Of a stretch of DNA of 64,000 bases, positions 1 to 9,111 are shown one piece after another. The position numbers and the translations under genes were made by a program. Positions within the stretch are counted from its first letter, which is position 1. Each line of letters opens with the position of its first letter. The stretch comes from Pseudobdellovibrionaceae bacterium (GTDB lineage: Bacteria; Bdellovibrionota; Bdellovibrionia; Bdellovibrionales; UBA1609), in NCBI GenBank assembly GCA_020635075.1, contig JACKAM010000002.1, positions 868,001-932,000 of the forward strand. Reading direction: 5' to 3'. The notes under the pieces were generated by a model. It was given only the letters and a program-made list of their open reading frames with translations, was not told the origin of the DNA and made no database searches.

Positions 1-555
1 GGTCGCTCCCTCGTCGAAATTATCCCCTACGCCGAAAAGGGGGATATCGTCGATAGCCGGGAGCAATTCAGAGACGCTCGTAAAGCCCCTCGCCCTAAAG
101 TGGAGCCCGCTGCGGAAGAGCCCATCTACAAGAACTTGAATAAAAAGGAGCCCCAACCCGAGCTCGAACCGCTCACCTGGACCGAAATCCTCTATGAACA
201 CCTGGGTTCCAAACGTCGAAAAATCAAGGACCGTCCAAAAGTGGTGGCCCCATTTACTCCCCCCATAACCTTGACCTTTTTAAGAGGCTTACAGTTTGAG
301 ACTTCATGGGTGCTGGGTTATGGGCCTCGAAAGATCGGCGCCAAATCCATCGATCTCCCCATTTGGGAGGCACAAGCCCCCGATGTTTGTTTTGAAATAA
401 TGCCAACTCCTCAGGGACCTGGGTTTAAAACCTCAAACTCTGGTATGGTCCTTCTCAATGATAAATCGACGCCCGCTGCGACCTTGAAATCGGGTGACTT
501 GATCTCTATATTTGATTGCCTGATTGAAGTGGGATTCGATGAAGCGAGTGAGTAA
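1..555 (+). CDS. FHA-like domain protein, C-terminal part
   Basis: The frame is open from base 1, so the N-terminus lies outside the window and 184 residues are visible. The last ~100 residues resemble a forkhead-associated (FHA) fold: a strand pair around RKIGAKSIDLPI, then NSGMVLLND, then LKSGDLISIFDCLIEV, like the usual ending with a buried GD turn. The first ~80 residues are charged and proline-rich and look like a linker. The canonical phosphothreonine-binding Arg, Ser and His are not clearly present, so ligand binding is uncertain. The last 17 bases overlap the hydrolase gene, which suggests co-transcription. The FHA assignment is by pattern only. Confidence 0.6.
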   Translation, partial: GRSLVEIIPYAEKGDIVDSREQFRDARKAPRPKVEPAAEEPIYKNLNKKEPQPELEPLTWTEILYEHLGSKRRKIKDRPKVVAPFTPPITLTFLRGLQFETSWVLGYGPRKIGAKSIDLPIWEAQAPDVCFEIMPTPQGPGFKTSNSGMVLLNDKSTPAATLKSGDLISIFDCLIEVGFDEASE

Positions 556-1414
556 AAATACCGGATATTTTAAGAGCTTTGATGGCACCCGGCTCTACTA
601 TGAAGTTCGTGGAACGGGGAAGCCCCTGGTTCTCTGCTATGGAATCGGTTGCCTAATCAATCATTGGCAACAGCAGCTGAAGTACTTCTCCTCTCGCTAC
701 AAGGTGATCACCTTTGACTACCGCGCTCACCACCTGTCGGAGGTCCCACAGGACAGAGCCCATCTAAATGTGGATAGCATCGCTCGTGACGTGCGTTGCC
801 TACTGGACCACCTTGAGATTGAAAAGGCCAGCCTGTGGGGCCATAGCTTTGGAGCCCAGGTTATTACTCGAACCTATGACATGTATCCCGAGTCTGTTGC
901 CAATCTTGTTTTTATCAATGGCTTTGTATCCGATCCAATTAAGGGAATGTTCGGCAACGAAATGGCTAGCTCATTCTTTAACGTTTTTAAGTCGGGCTAC
1001 AAAACCTTACCGGAAACCCTTTCCTACCTGTGGAAAAAAGCCGTTACCAATCCTCTTGCCATTCAGTTTACGGCCCTTACCGGTGGTTTCAACCTCAGCC
1101 TGACCAGCCTTAAGGATGTGGAGATTTACGCCCGCGGCGTTGCCTCTATGGATTTGGATTCCTTCATCACCTTATTTGAGTCGATGATGAAGTTTGATGG
1201 TCGGCCGGTGCTGGAGAGAATCGAAGTCCCGGTATTGATAATTGCTGGAAGCAAAGACTCCGTAACTCCTCTTCGGTTTCAAGAGGAGATGAATAAAAGA
1301 ATCCGCAATAGTCACCTGTTAGTGGTCCCCTACGGATCCCACTGTACACTTCTGGATATGCCTGAATTCGTAAATCTACGGATTGAAAAATTCCTCAAGG
1401 AAAACACATATTAA
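539..1414 (+). CDS. alpha/beta-fold hydrolase
   Basis: This is a 291-residue single-domain alpha/beta hydrolase, probably cytoplasmic because no signal peptide is seen. The nucleophile elbow is WGHSFGAQV (Ser103). The acid is probably the Asp in AGSKDSVTP and the base the His in YGSHCTLLDMPE, so the triad is complete and in order. LCYGIG probably forms the oxyanion region. A cap region of about 80 residues follows the nucleophile helix. The substrate cannot be read from the sequence; esterases, lactonases and haloperoxidase-like enzymes share this pattern. ATG 539 is preferred over an in-frame TTG at 524 because GAAGTGGG lies just upstream. A strong terminator follows the stop. Confidence 0.85.
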   Translation: MKRVSKNTGYFKSFDGTRLYYEVRGTGKPLVLCYGIGCLINHWQQQLKYFSSRYKVITFDYRAHHLSEVPQDRAHLNVDSIARDVRCLLDHLEIEKASLWGHSFGAQVITRTYDMYPESVANLVFINGFVSDPIKGMFGNEMASSFFNVFKSGYKTLPETLSYLWKKAVTNPLAIQFTALTGGFNLSLTSLKDVEIYARGVASMDLDSFITLFESMMKFDGRPVLERIEVPVLIIAGSKDSVTPLRFQEEMNKRIRNSHLLVVPYGSHCTLLDMPEFVNLRIEKFLKENTY

Positions 1415-1443
1415 AAAAGCGGACCTTTAAGGTCCGCTTTTTG
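1415..1443 (+). terminator. Rho-independent terminator after the hydrolase
   Basis: A perfect 9-bp stem, AAGCGGACC (1417-1425) with GGTCCGCTT (1431-1439), has a 5-base loop and is followed by a T run. The A run on the left means it could also work for the converging protease gene on the minus strand. Confidence 0.92.
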
Positions 1444-1470
1444 TGAATTCGATGGAGTGAAGCATAGCCG

Positions 1471-3111
1471 TTAACGGTAGGCAACTGCCTCAATATCGAA
1501 GCCGTACTTACTAACACTGCCGTCAGAAGTCATGGTGATCACCATTGTGTCGCCATCAACAGACGGCGAGAAGGTTTCATCACGCGCTCCAGACCACACG
1601 CCGACCACATTGCCGGCGGCATCTTTGAAGGTCACCTTGTCATAACCTCTCTCGGTATCAAACTTCAGGAAATAGACGGCAATCTTGGTCGCACCAGGAA
1701 CGGTGACGGTCCAGGACTGGCTGAAGTTGTCTGTGTATGGGTGAGGTGAAGAGAGCTGATAACTCTCCTGTGCCCAGTTAAAGGGGTCTTCCTGGTCAGG
1801 AGGAGGCGTGGTGTTTGTCAAGGCATGGTAGGCATTGGTCATTCCGGCAACGGTCTTTCCACGTAGTCCGCCGATTGGCTTAGCAGTAGCAATTAATCGC
1901 TCTTTTAATTGCACAGGTGTTAAGGCCTCATGGGACAACAGTAGAGCCGCCACTCCTGAAACGTGAGGTGTCGCCATCGAGGTACCAGACCAGGACTGGT
2001 ACCCGGTCGGAGTGGTGCTCAGCACGTTCACACCAGGAGCTCCCACATCGACAGTGGTTTTACCGTAGTTGGAGAAGCCTGCCAGCTGTCCTTGGTTGTC
2101 GACCGCGGCCACCGACAAGACGTTGTCGACGTTGTAAGTTGCAGGATAAGTCGGGTTGACGTCGTTGTTCATCGAGCTATTACCGGCTGCTGCAATAAAG
2201 ATAATTCCGGCATCGTTCGCGCGCTGAATGGACTCTTCAAGAGCACGACTGTAACCGCCGCCGCCCCAGGAGTTGCTCATAATATTGGCGCCCATTTGGG
2301 TCGCATAATCGATAGAGGCAATGGCGTCATCCAGACTGCCACCACCTTGAGCGGTCAGGAACTTAACGCCCATGATGCTCACGTCCCAAGCCACGCCAAC
2401 CAGACCCTGACCGTCGTTTCCTTTCGCGCCGATTGTACCCGAAGTGTGGGAGCCGTGACCATGGTCATCCATGGGGTCGCCGTCTTTGTTCGCAAAGTCA
2501 TATCCATATATGTCGTCGACAAAGCCGTTGTTATCGTCGTCAACACCAGGAGTTCCGTTGAGCTCAGCTGTGTTTTTCCACATATTGGGTGCGAGCTCGG
2601 CGATATTGTAGCCAACACCGGTATCGATCACAGCAACAACAATGTTTTTTGAACCAGTAGAAATGTCCCAGGCCCTTTCTGCATCAACGTCCATTGTAGC
2701 AACGCCTTGGCTTCCACTGGAGTCGGCTTGACCGGAATTGATGAGACCCCAAAGTTCAGAAAGCTTTGGATCATTTGGAACCGCATCTATCGTATATATA
2801 TAGTTGGGCTCAGCGTACTCCACGAGAGGATTCTCAGAGACATTGCTGATAACGTAATCAGCACGCTCTAGGGTTTCCCGCTTAAGTAGAACTGTGTTGG
2901 ATTGTTTGGAAATGTGGCGAACCACTTCTCCGCCCATAATTTTCGATAACTGACTCAGGGGCAAATGGGTTGCCTTATCTGACTTCAGCTTTACAACATA
3001 CTCACCAGGAACTGCCGGGTGTTCCGTACTTGCCAGCGCAACTGACCCCATAACGAGGGTTGCCGCCAGCAGAATTCCCTTTCTGCCAAAATATCTTCCT
3101 TGATTGGGCAT
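1471..3111 (-). CDS. secreted subtilisin-like serine protease (S8), with C-terminal beta domain
   Basis: A 546-residue preproprotein. Residues 1-28 form a signal peptide. Residues ~34-108 look like an I9-type inhibitory propeptide (VPGEYVVKLK). The S8 catalytic domain spans ~145-430, with Asp163 in VIDTGVGYN, His218 in HGHGSHTSG, oxyanion Asn310 in AAAGNSS and Ser377 in SGTSMATPH. A VDDDNNGFVDD loop may bind calcium. The last ~90 residues form a beta-rich domain resembling CUB or P-type modules. The upstream frame is open to 3231, but ATG 3111 is preceded by GGAGGT at ideal spacing and begins the signal peptide. A paralogue lies at 15.0-16.6 kb. Confidence 0.93.
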   Translation of the reverse strand: MPNQGRYFGRKGILLAATLVMGSVALASTEHPAVPGEYVVKLKSDKATHLPLSQLSKIMGGEVVRHISKQSNTVLLKRETLERADYVISNVSENPLVEYAEPNYIYTIDAVPNDPKLSELWGLINSGQADSSGSQGVATMDVDAERAWDISTGSKNIVVAVIDTGVGYNIAELAPNMWKNTAELNGTPGVDDDNNGFVDDIYGYDFANKDGDPMDDHGHGSHTSGTIGAKGNDGQGLVGVAWDVSIMGVKFLTAQGGGSLDDAIASIDYATQMGANIMSNSWGGGGYSRALEESIQRANDAGIIFIAAAGNSSMNNDVNPTYPATYNVDNVLSVAAVDNQGQLAGFSNYGKTTVDVGAPGVNVLSTTPTGYQSWSGTSMATPHVSGVAALLLSHEALTPVQLKERLIATAKPIGGLRGKTVAGMTNAYHALTNTTPPPDQEDPFNWAQESYQLSSPHPYTDNFSQSWTVTVPGATKIAVYFLKFDTERGYDKVTFKDAAGNVVGVWSGARDETFSPSVDGDTMVITMTSDGSVSKYGFDIEAVAYR

Positions 3112-3301
3112 TGAGACCTCCGCAAAATTTTGTTGAGGAAGAGCCTTCCATCCTGGAAAGGTGCCAATTCCTTTGGCAATTCCACCTCTGGTATTCAGTT
3201 CCAAAATGGTACCAACAAAGGGAATGACCACGAACGAAGATTTCTCTTGTGCGGAGTGAATTGGACTAAGGTGAAGTCGGCGGGGGCTTTAGCCCTGGAA
3301 A

Positions 3302-3532
3302 TCACCCGGTTTTCTTTGAATCATCAAAGTTAAAGGACAATTGCTCGAATTTTTTAGGCTCTGGTTGAGCCTCTTTGGCCGAATCACTTGGCGAAGGCTG
3401 AGGAAGTTTTGTCGGCGCTTGTTCCATGCGATTGGCCTGCTGGATCAGGTGGCGAACAAAGGCCTTTTGGGTCCCCAGTGGGGAGTCGGGATTGAATCCA
3501 AGTTCTTTGAGCAATTCTCCAATGTGCCGCAT
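3302..3532 (-). CDS. small hypothetical protein with clamp-binding-like motif
   Basis: A 76-residue protein that I do not recognise. An AGGAGA ribosome site 7 bases before ATG 3532 supports it as a real gene. The N-terminal ~38 residues (MRHIGELLKELGF...) are predicted helical. A proline- and lysine-rich linker follows, and the tail contains KKFEQLSFNFDD. QLSFNF resembles the hexapeptide used by many bacterial proteins to bind the DNA polymerase sliding clamp (QL[S/D]L-x-[L/F]), with Phe at position 4. The upstream region carries two exact DnaA boxes. A link to replication is inference only, and no function is assigned. Confidence 0.6.
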   Translation of the reverse strand: MRHIGELLKELGFNPDSPLGTQKAFVRHLIQQANRMEQAPTKLPQPSPSDSAKEAQPEPKKFEQLSFNFDDSKKTG

Positions 3533-3664
3533 GGCGTTCTCCTGATCTTTCTTTTCGGAGTTTGATGCGGTTCACTGAAGCTGATTCACGATGTTGTCGT
3601 CGGGGAAGATCTCACACAACCACTGACTCAAATCGAGGTATGTTCGGTTAATGAAGTCTTTTTT

Positions 3665-3704
3665 TGTGGATAAACTTGTGGGAAATGCTATGTGTTGTGG
3701 ATAA
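3665..3704 (-). promoter_or_regulatory. pair of perfect DnaA boxes upstream of the small gene
   Basis: TGTGGATAA occurs at 3665-3673 and again at 3696-3704, 31 bp apart. Read on the minus strand both are TTATCCACA, in the direction of the small gene starting at 3532. A weaker match (TTATCCTAA, 7 of 9) is at 3757-3765. The 251-bp gap 3533-3783 otherwise shows nothing except the likely promoter. Two exact boxes this close are unlikely by chance and suggest DnaA control or a DnaA-titrating site. Confidence 0.7.
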
Positions 3705-3783
3705 GTCAGTGGATCAATGTCGATTACTTCCTAATAATCGGGTCTGACTCAATAAGTTATCCTAAATAGAGGTATGGCAAATA

Positions 3784-4554
3784 TCAGCGTTCCAAAATGG
3801 ACGCACGGAGGAATTCCCGATTCAAAATCGCGATATGCTCCAAGCTGATTTCTTTTGGGCAAGCCGCCGAACAAGCTCCTGTGTTGGTGCATCCACCAAA
3901 GCCCTCCGTATCCATTTGGCGAACCATAGCAAGCGCGCGCTTGTTCCTTTCCGCCTCTCCCTGAGGCAGTAGGGCCAAATGAGCCACCTTAGCCGATACA
4001 AATAGACTCGCAGAGGCATTCTTACAGGCAGCTACACAAGCCCCACAACCGATGCAGGCTGCCGCCTGGAAGGCCCGGTCTGCATCTTCTTTGCCCACAG
4101 GAAGACAGTTGGCGTCTTGAGCTGTGCCGGTTGCCGCCGACACAAATCCACCGGACTGAATCACTCGGTCCAGCGAACTGCGATCCACAACCAAATCCCT
4201 CACCACGGGGAAGGCCCCAGCGCGAAAGGGCTCAATAGTAATTGTGTCCCCATCTTTAAAACGCCTCATATGAAGCTGACAGGTGGTAATGGCTCCGTCG
4301 GGTCCATGGGGATTGCCATTAATAACCAGGGAACACATGCCACAAATGCCTTCGCGACAGTCGTGATCGAATTCAACCGGGTCTTCACCCTTTTTTACTA
4401 GTTCTTCATTCACCACATCCAGCATTTCCAAAAAGGAGGCCTCTGAAGAAACATCCTTAATGTCGTACTCCATAAAGAAGCCCTTTTCCTTAGGACTCTT
4501 TTGCCGCCAGATCTTTAGTTTAAGATTCATTGTCGTTTGTGAAGCGCCGCCCAC
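3784..4554 (-). CDS. sdhB: succinate dehydrogenase iron-sulfur subunit
   Basis: A 256-residue SdhB/FrdB-type protein that passes electrons from the flavoprotein to the membrane cytochrome b. The [2Fe-2S] ligands are in CREGICGMCS and a later Cys in TTCQLH. The [4Fe-4S] ligands are in CIGCGACVAAC and the [3Fe-4S] ligands in CTNTGACSAACP. It is the last gene of sdhCAB, 12 bp after sdhA. The start is taken as GTG 4554 because AGGGG lies 6 bases upstream. An in-frame ATG at 4530 (MNLKLKIW) lacks such a site but cannot be excluded. Confidence 0.95.
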   Translation of the reverse strand: MGGASQTTMNLKLKIWRQKSPKEKGFFMEYDIKDVSSEASFLEMLDVVNEELVKKGEDPVEFDHDCREGICGMCSLVINGNPHGPDGAITTCQLHMRRFKDGDTITIEPFRAGAFPVVRDLVVDRSSLDRVIQSGGFVSAATGTAQDANCLPVGKEDADRAFQAAACIGCGACVAACKNASASLFVSAKVAHLALLPQGEAERNKRALAMVRQMDTEGFGGCTNTGACSAACPKEISLEHIAILNREFLRASILER

Positions 4555-4566
4555 GATTTGCCCCTG

Positions 4567-6495
4567 TTATTTATAGCTTCGTGTTGTCAGTTTAACATAT
4601 TCAAAATTGAGTGACTCTTTGTGCAGAGCCCAGTGTATTTTGCCGCCATCCTGATTGTATTCCCAGGCAGAAACATGACAGAAATTCGTATCATCCCTCA
4701 GAGCTTCATTTTCAGGCGTCTGGTACTCTTCGCGGAAATGTCCACCACAGGATTCATTACGTTCTCCGGCGTCCTTTGCCATCAGCTCGCCCAACTCCAA
4801 AAAGTCGGCTACTCGTGACGCCTTTTCCAACTCGGAATTCTTAAAATTTGGCTCACCAGCTACGCGAACCTCCTGCCAAAAACGATCGCGTAACTTGACG
4901 ATTTCCTCTTGAGCCTTCTGCAAGCCATCTTTTTGGCGCGACATTCCCACGTATTCCCACATGATCTTGCCAAGGTCCCGGTGGAATTCATCCACCGTCC
5001 GCCCACCTTTGATACCCAACATTCGGTTCAATCGCTGAGTCACCTCTTCTTTTGAGGCCTTAAAGGCGTCATGGTTTTCGTCAACCTTTGGAAGGCTCGT
5101 CGAAGCCAAAAAATTTCCGATGGTGTAGGGAATGACGAAAAACCCATCCGCCAACCCCTGCATCAAAGCTGAGGCTCCCAAGCGATTGGCCCCGTGATCA
5201 GAGAAATTCGCCTCACCCAGGACATGCAATCCTGGGATTGTGCTTTGCAGATTGTAGTCCACCCACAGTCCGCCCATGGTGTAATGAACTGCTGGATAAA
5301 TCCGCATGGGCACCTGGTAAGGATCTTCACCGGTGATTTTTTCGTACATTTGAAACAAGTTGCCGTACTTTTCAGATACGGCATTTTTCCCCATACGCTG
5401 AATGGCATCTCGAAAATCCAAGTACACGGCTACGCCCGTGGTGCCAACTCCACGTTCCTCGTCGACCCGAAATTTTGCCTGACGGGAGGCAACATCGCGA
5501 GGCACCAGGTTGCCAAAGCTGGGATAGATTCTTTCAAGGTAGTAATCCCGATCACTATCAGGAATTTGTGAGGCCGGTCTGTTGTCGCCTTTGTTCTTAG
5601 GAACCCAAACCCGACCGTCGTTTCGAAGTGATTCTGACATCAAGGTCAGTTTGGACTGATAGTCACCGGAAACGGGAATACACGTGGGATGAATTTGCGT
5701 GAAACAGGGGTTGGCAAACATAGCACCTTTTTTGTGACAACGCCACGCTGCCGTTGCGTTTGATCCCTTGGCGTTGGTGGAGAGAAAGAAGGTGTTGCCG
5801 TATCCCCCCGTGGCCAATACCACTGCATCTCCAGCATGCGATTCAATTTCGCCTGTGACCAAATTACGAACCGTAATTCCACGGGCCACTCCGTCCACCA
5901 ATACCAGATCCAGCATTTCCCGCCGTGAATAGAGCTGAACCCGTCCCTCATTCACCTGCCTCATCATCGAGGCATAAGCACCAAGCAATAGCTGCTGTCC
6001 TGTCTGGCCCCGGGCGTAGAAAGTTCTCGAAACCTGGGCTCCACCAAAAGAGCGGTTATCCAACATCCCACCGTATTCGCGGGCAAAGGGAACGCCGATG
6101 GCCACACAGTGGTCAATAATCTGCGTAGACACCTGGGCCAGACGGTAAACATTACCTTCCCTTGCGCGGAAATCCCCGCCCTTTACTGTGTCGTAAAACA
6201 GACGATAAACCGAGTCGCCATCGTTCTGATAGTTTTTCGCCGAATTGATCCCTCCTTGAGCGGCAATTGAATGGGCGCGCCGGGGAGAATCTTGAATACA
6301 AAACGATTTCACATTGTAACCCAGCTCAGCCAGGCTTGCCGCAGCCGATCCACCGGCCAAACCCGTACCCACCACAATGATGGTGAACTTTCTTTTGTTG
6401 GCCGGGTTCACAAGCTTGAGATCAAACTTGTGCTTATCCCATCTACTTTCAATTGGTCCGCTCGGGATTTTGGAGTCCAGATTAATGCTCGCCAT
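4567..6495 (-). CDS. sdhA: succinate dehydrogenase flavoprotein subunit
   Basis: A 642-residue flavoprotein that oxidises succinate to fumarate on the inner face of the membrane. The Rossmann motif VVGTGLAGGSAAASLAELG is near residue 42. RAHSIAAQGGINSAKNY contains the expected histidyl-FAD site. HPTCIP and the RTFYARGQTGQQ region fit the dicarboxylate site. The long form and its pairing with a five-helix cytochrome b match the B-type enzymes of Bacillus, Bacteroidetes and deltaproteobacteria, so fumarate reduction is also possible. It starts 2 bp after sdhC with AAGGGA upstream. Confidence 0.96.
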   Translation of the reverse strand: MASINLDSKIPSGPIESRWDKHKFDLKLVNPANKRKFTIIVVGTGLAGGSAAASLAELGYNVKSFCIQDSPRRAHSIAAQGGINSAKNYQNDGDSVYRLFYDTVKGGDFRAREGNVYRLAQVSTQIIDHCVAIGVPFAREYGGMLDNRSFGGAQVSRTFYARGQTGQQLLLGAYASMMRQVNEGRVQLYSRREMLDLVLVDGVARGITVRNLVTGEIESHAGDAVVLATGGYGNTFFLSTNAKGSNATAAWRCHKKGAMFANPCFTQIHPTCIPVSGDYQSKLTLMSESLRNDGRVWVPKNKGDNRPASQIPDSDRDYYLERIYPSFGNLVPRDVASRQAKFRVDEERGVGTTGVAVYLDFRDAIQRMGKNAVSEKYGNLFQMYEKITGEDPYQVPMRIYPAVHYTMGGLWVDYNLQSTIPGLHVLGEANFSDHGANRLGASALMQGLADGFFVIPYTIGNFLASTSLPKVDENHDAFKASKEEVTQRLNRMLGIKGGRTVDEFHRDLGKIMWEYVGMSRQKDGLQKAQEEIVKLRDRFWQEVRVAGEPNFKNSELEKASRVADFLELGELMAKDAGERNESCGGHFREEYQTPENEALRDDTNFCHVSAWEYNQDGGKIHWALHKESLNFEYVKLTTRSYK

Positions 6496-6497
6496 AA

Positions 6498-7172
6498 TTA
6501 TCCCTTGTAAATAAAGAAAACGTAGAGAGGTTGAGAAACAAATCCAAGTACCACCAGAACTGCATACAAGAAGCCAAGAGCCTTAAACTTGCAGAAGTGC
6601 CGTGGATGGTAAATTCCCAACGTCTGGATGGAAGAACTCACTCCGTGGCTCAAATGAAATCCAAGGGCGAGGAGACAAATTAGATACCAGCCGACGTAAA
6701 GAGGGTCTTGAAAGGTTTCCACGACCAAGCGATGAAGATCACGGATAATGGTCCCACCGTAGTCCACCTCATAGTGGGGCCCGTATTTGAAAGTTATGAG
6801 GTGGTGAATGGTGAAAACCAGGAGAAGAATTCCCTGAGCCCACATGGATCGAGTGGTGAGGCTCGTAGACTTGTCCCCAGTCGCCGTGACCGCGTAGGGA
6901 ACAGGGCGGGCCTTCCAATTCTCCCTCGTCAGCTTCATGGCCAATGCCATATGAACGACAAATAACCCCACCAAGCCCAGTTCAGCCAAGTAGATAAATG
7001 GATTGGAAATTAGGGCATGGCCGTAGTTGTTGTAGGCCTGAGGGCTCACCAAGATGAGCATATTCCCCAACATATGTGAGAGCACAAAAAAACTGAGACC
7101 CAAGCCGGTTAGGGCAACGAGATACTTTTTCCCAATTTTGGACCCAAAAAAACAAAAACGCTGCTGCTGCAT
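6498..7172 (-). CDS. sdhC: succinate dehydrogenase cytochrome b558 subunit
   Basis: A 224-residue membrane protein with five hydrophobic segments, the single-subunit di-haem anchor type. Candidate axial haem ligands are the histidines in VLSHMLGN, VVHMALAM, TIHHLITF and GFHLSHGVSS. It anchors SdhAB and exchanges electrons with quinone. It is the first gene of the operon and is divergent from etfB across 182 bp, so the sdh promoter should lie in that gap. The ribosome site is weak (AGGGA about 10 bases before the ATG). Confidence 0.93.
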   Translation of the reverse strand: MQQQRFCFFGSKIGKKYLVALTGLGLSFFVLSHMLGNMLILVSPQAYNNYGHALISNPFIYLAELGLVGLFVVHMALAMKLTRENWKARPVPYAVTATGDKSTSLTTRSMWAQGILLLVFTIHHLITFKYGPHYEVDYGGTIIRDLHRLVVETFQDPLYVGWYLICLLALGFHLSHGVSSSIQTLGIYHPRHFCKFKALGFLYAVLVVLGFVSQPLYVFFIYKG

Positions 7173-7283
7173 GAGTCGTGTCCCTGAGTGGAGTTCATTT
7201 TAGATGAAGGCTAACTTAACTCCATCAGGAGAAACTGTCCATCCCGTCAAAAGGCACTCAATATAAAAGAAGCGGGGAGTCAT

Positions 7284-7316
7284 TTGGGCCCGGATTGCCT
7301 TTTGCCTATCTATAAA
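7284..7316 (+). promoter_or_regulatory. candidate promoter of etfBA
   Basis: TTGGGC (7284-7289) lies 17 bp before TATCTATAAA (from 7307), about 40 bp before the etfB start. This is a rough sigma-70-type match in the divergent sdhC-etfB gap. It is a pattern call only. Confidence 0.3.
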
Positions 7317-7354
7317 ATATAAAAATTCAACTTTTCTTAGTGAGCGAGGATGAA

Positions 7355-8131
7355 ATGAAAATCTATGTTTGCATTAAACAAGTTCCCGATACGGAAACCA
7401 AAATTCGCTTAAAGGCCGACAACAGCGGGATTGATGAAACTGCCATCAAGTGGGTGATGAACCCCTATGATGAGTATGCCGTTGAAGAGGCTCTTAAGAT
7501 TAAAGCCGAAGTCCCTGATACCACTGTAACTGTCGTCAGCCTTGGACCCAAAAAGAGAGTCGTTGATTCAATCCGCACGGCTTTGGCAATGGGTGCCGAT
7601 GACGGGCTGGTGGTGGATGCTCCCGAAAACCTGGATGGTTACCTGACAGCCAAAGCGTTGGCGGCAGCAATTAAGAGCGAGGGCCAACCCGATATGGTGC
7701 TGACCGGCAAGCTTGCCATCGATGACAACAACGCCTATGTCAGCCAGGCTCTGGCCGAGTTCTTGGGAATTCCTCATGCCACAGTGATCTCCAAACTGAC
7801 CCGCGAAGATGGAAAGGTCACTGTTGAGCGGGAAGTCGAGGGCGGTAGTCGTGAGGTTATTCAACTTGTCGGACCAAATCTCATTGCTGCAAACAAGGGA
7901 TTAAACACTCCTCGTTATGCCAGTCTTCCTGGCATCATGAAGGCCAAAAAGAAGCCACTTAAAGAGCTCGATCTCGCCGGCCTGGGGGTCGATGGCAGTG
8001 ACGAGCGAATTGGGTTCAAGGATTTTCAAATGCCTCCGGAAAAGCCACCAACAAAGATGATTGATGGGGATGCCGGTCAACAAGCCTCTGAGCTGGTTCG
8101 CCTGCTCAGAGAAGAAGCGAAAGTACTGTGA
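7355..8131 (+). CDS. etfB: electron transfer flavoprotein beta subunit
   Basis: A 258-residue EtfB that, with EtfA, carries electrons from acyl-CoA and similar dehydrogenases to the quinone pool. The start MKIYVCIKQVPDTETK is typical. The AMP-binding half is seen in LTGKLAIDDNNAYVSQ, with the recognition-loop region around GLNTPRYASLPGIMKAKKK. An in-frame GTG at 7340 exists, but ATG 7355 with GCGAGGA upstream fits the family start. It is followed by etfA with an 8-bp gap. The sdh operon next door also feeds the quinone pool. Confidence 0.95.
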   Translation: MKIYVCIKQVPDTETKIRLKADNSGIDETAIKWVMNPYDEYAVEEALKIKAEVPDTTVTVVSLGPKKRVVDSIRTALAMGADDGLVVDAPENLDGYLTAKALAAAIKSEGQPDMVLTGKLAIDDNNAYVSQALAEFLGIPHATVISKLTREDGKVTVEREVEGGSREVIQLVGPNLIAANKGLNTPRYASLPGIMKAKKKPLKELDLAGLGVDGSDERIGFKDFQMPPEKPPTKMIDGDAGQQASELVRLLREEAKVL

Positions 8132-8139
8132 GGTCTGAA

Positions 8140-9105
8140 ATGTCGAGCGTATTAGTATTTTGTGAACACCAAAATGGAAATCTTAAAAAAGGCGCAATGG
8201 AGCTTTTGACGGCGGCGACTACCTCAGGGCTTGAGGTTCACTCATTGGTTGTCGGTCCGGGGGCAAAAGACATTGCCAACCAGACTTTTCACTACGGCGC
8301 CACCAAGGCTTTTGTCTGCGAGAGTGGTGATTTGACTCATTATAATTCTGAACTCTACACCTCGCTGATGGAGAAGGCCCTTCAAGCCTCAAACCCAAAT
8401 GTCCTTCTTGCCTCCTCCTCAATGCTCGCTCGGGATCTTTTCCCTCGCGTAAGTGCAAGGGTCAATTCCGGGATCGTGAGCGACTGCACAGAGCTTTCCT
8501 TTAGCGGAGGGGATGTAGTCGTGCGAAAACCCATGTATGCTGCAAAGTGTACGGCTGGCGTTGAGTTTAAGAATAGCCCGGTTAAAATGGTTTTAATGAG
8601 ACCAAACCAGCTTCCCGTCGGAACTCCAGATGCGGGAAAATCTGGCGAGATTGTTAACCTAGAATTGGCTCCAATTGATCTTAAGACGCTGATCAAGGAG
8701 GTGGTTAAGGGCACGTCCGAAAAGCTCGACCTCACAGAAGCTAATATTATTGTTTCTGGAGGACGTGGCCTGAAGGAAAAGGAGAACTTCAAGCTACTCG
8801 AAGACCTGGCTGAAGTTTTGGGGGCAACTGTAGGTGCCTCTCGGGCAGTGGTTGATACTGGGTGGGTGCCTCACGGTATGCAGGTCGGTCAGACAGGAAA
8901 GACTGTCGCACCTAGCCTGTATATTGCCGTCGGTATATCTGGTGCCATTCAACACCTGGCGGGAATGACCGGAAGCAAAGTGATCGTTGCAGTAAACAAG
9001 GACCCGGAAGCTCCCATTTTTCAAAAAGCCACCTATGGAATCGTCGGCGACTTGTTTGATGTAGTGCCAAAGCTCACCGAAGAATTCCGCAAGGCACTGC
9101 ACTAG
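8140..9105 (+). CDS. etfA: electron transfer flavoprotein alpha subunit
   Basis: A 321-residue EtfA. The N-terminal domain (1-~190) packs on EtfB. The C-terminal FAD domain has SGGRGLKEKENF, VGASRAVVDTGWVPHGMQVG and the signature AVGISGAIQHLAGM...VAVNKDPEAPIF. ATG 8140 with GAGG at good spacing is chosen over GTG 8128. The next gene begins 6 bp after the stop and may share the transcript. Confidence 0.96.
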   Translation: MSSVLVFCEHQNGNLKKGAMELLTAATTSGLEVHSLVVGPGAKDIANQTFHYGATKAFVCESGDLTHYNSELYTSLMEKALQASNPNVLLASSSMLARDLFPRVSARVNSGIVSDCTELSFSGGDVVVRKPMYAAKCTAGVEFKNSPVKMVLMRPNQLPVGTPDAGKSGEIVNLELAPIDLKTLIKEVVKGTSEKLDLTEANIIVSGGRGLKEKENFKLLEDLAEVLGATVGASRAVVDTGWVPHGMQVGQTGKTVAPSLYIAVGISGAIQHLAGMTGSKVIVAVNKDPEAPIFQKATYGIVGDLFDVVPKLTEEFRKALH

Positions 9106-9111
9106 CTCTTT

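Noticed and set aside
1963..2652. 229-codon plus-strand frame opposite the first S8 protease
   Set aside because: It is antisense to a well-supported protease domain, with no ribosome site or recognisable protein.
3276..3295. GGGCTTTAGCCC hairpin downstream of the small gene
   Set aside because: The stem is short and no T run follows on either strand, so it was not called a terminator.
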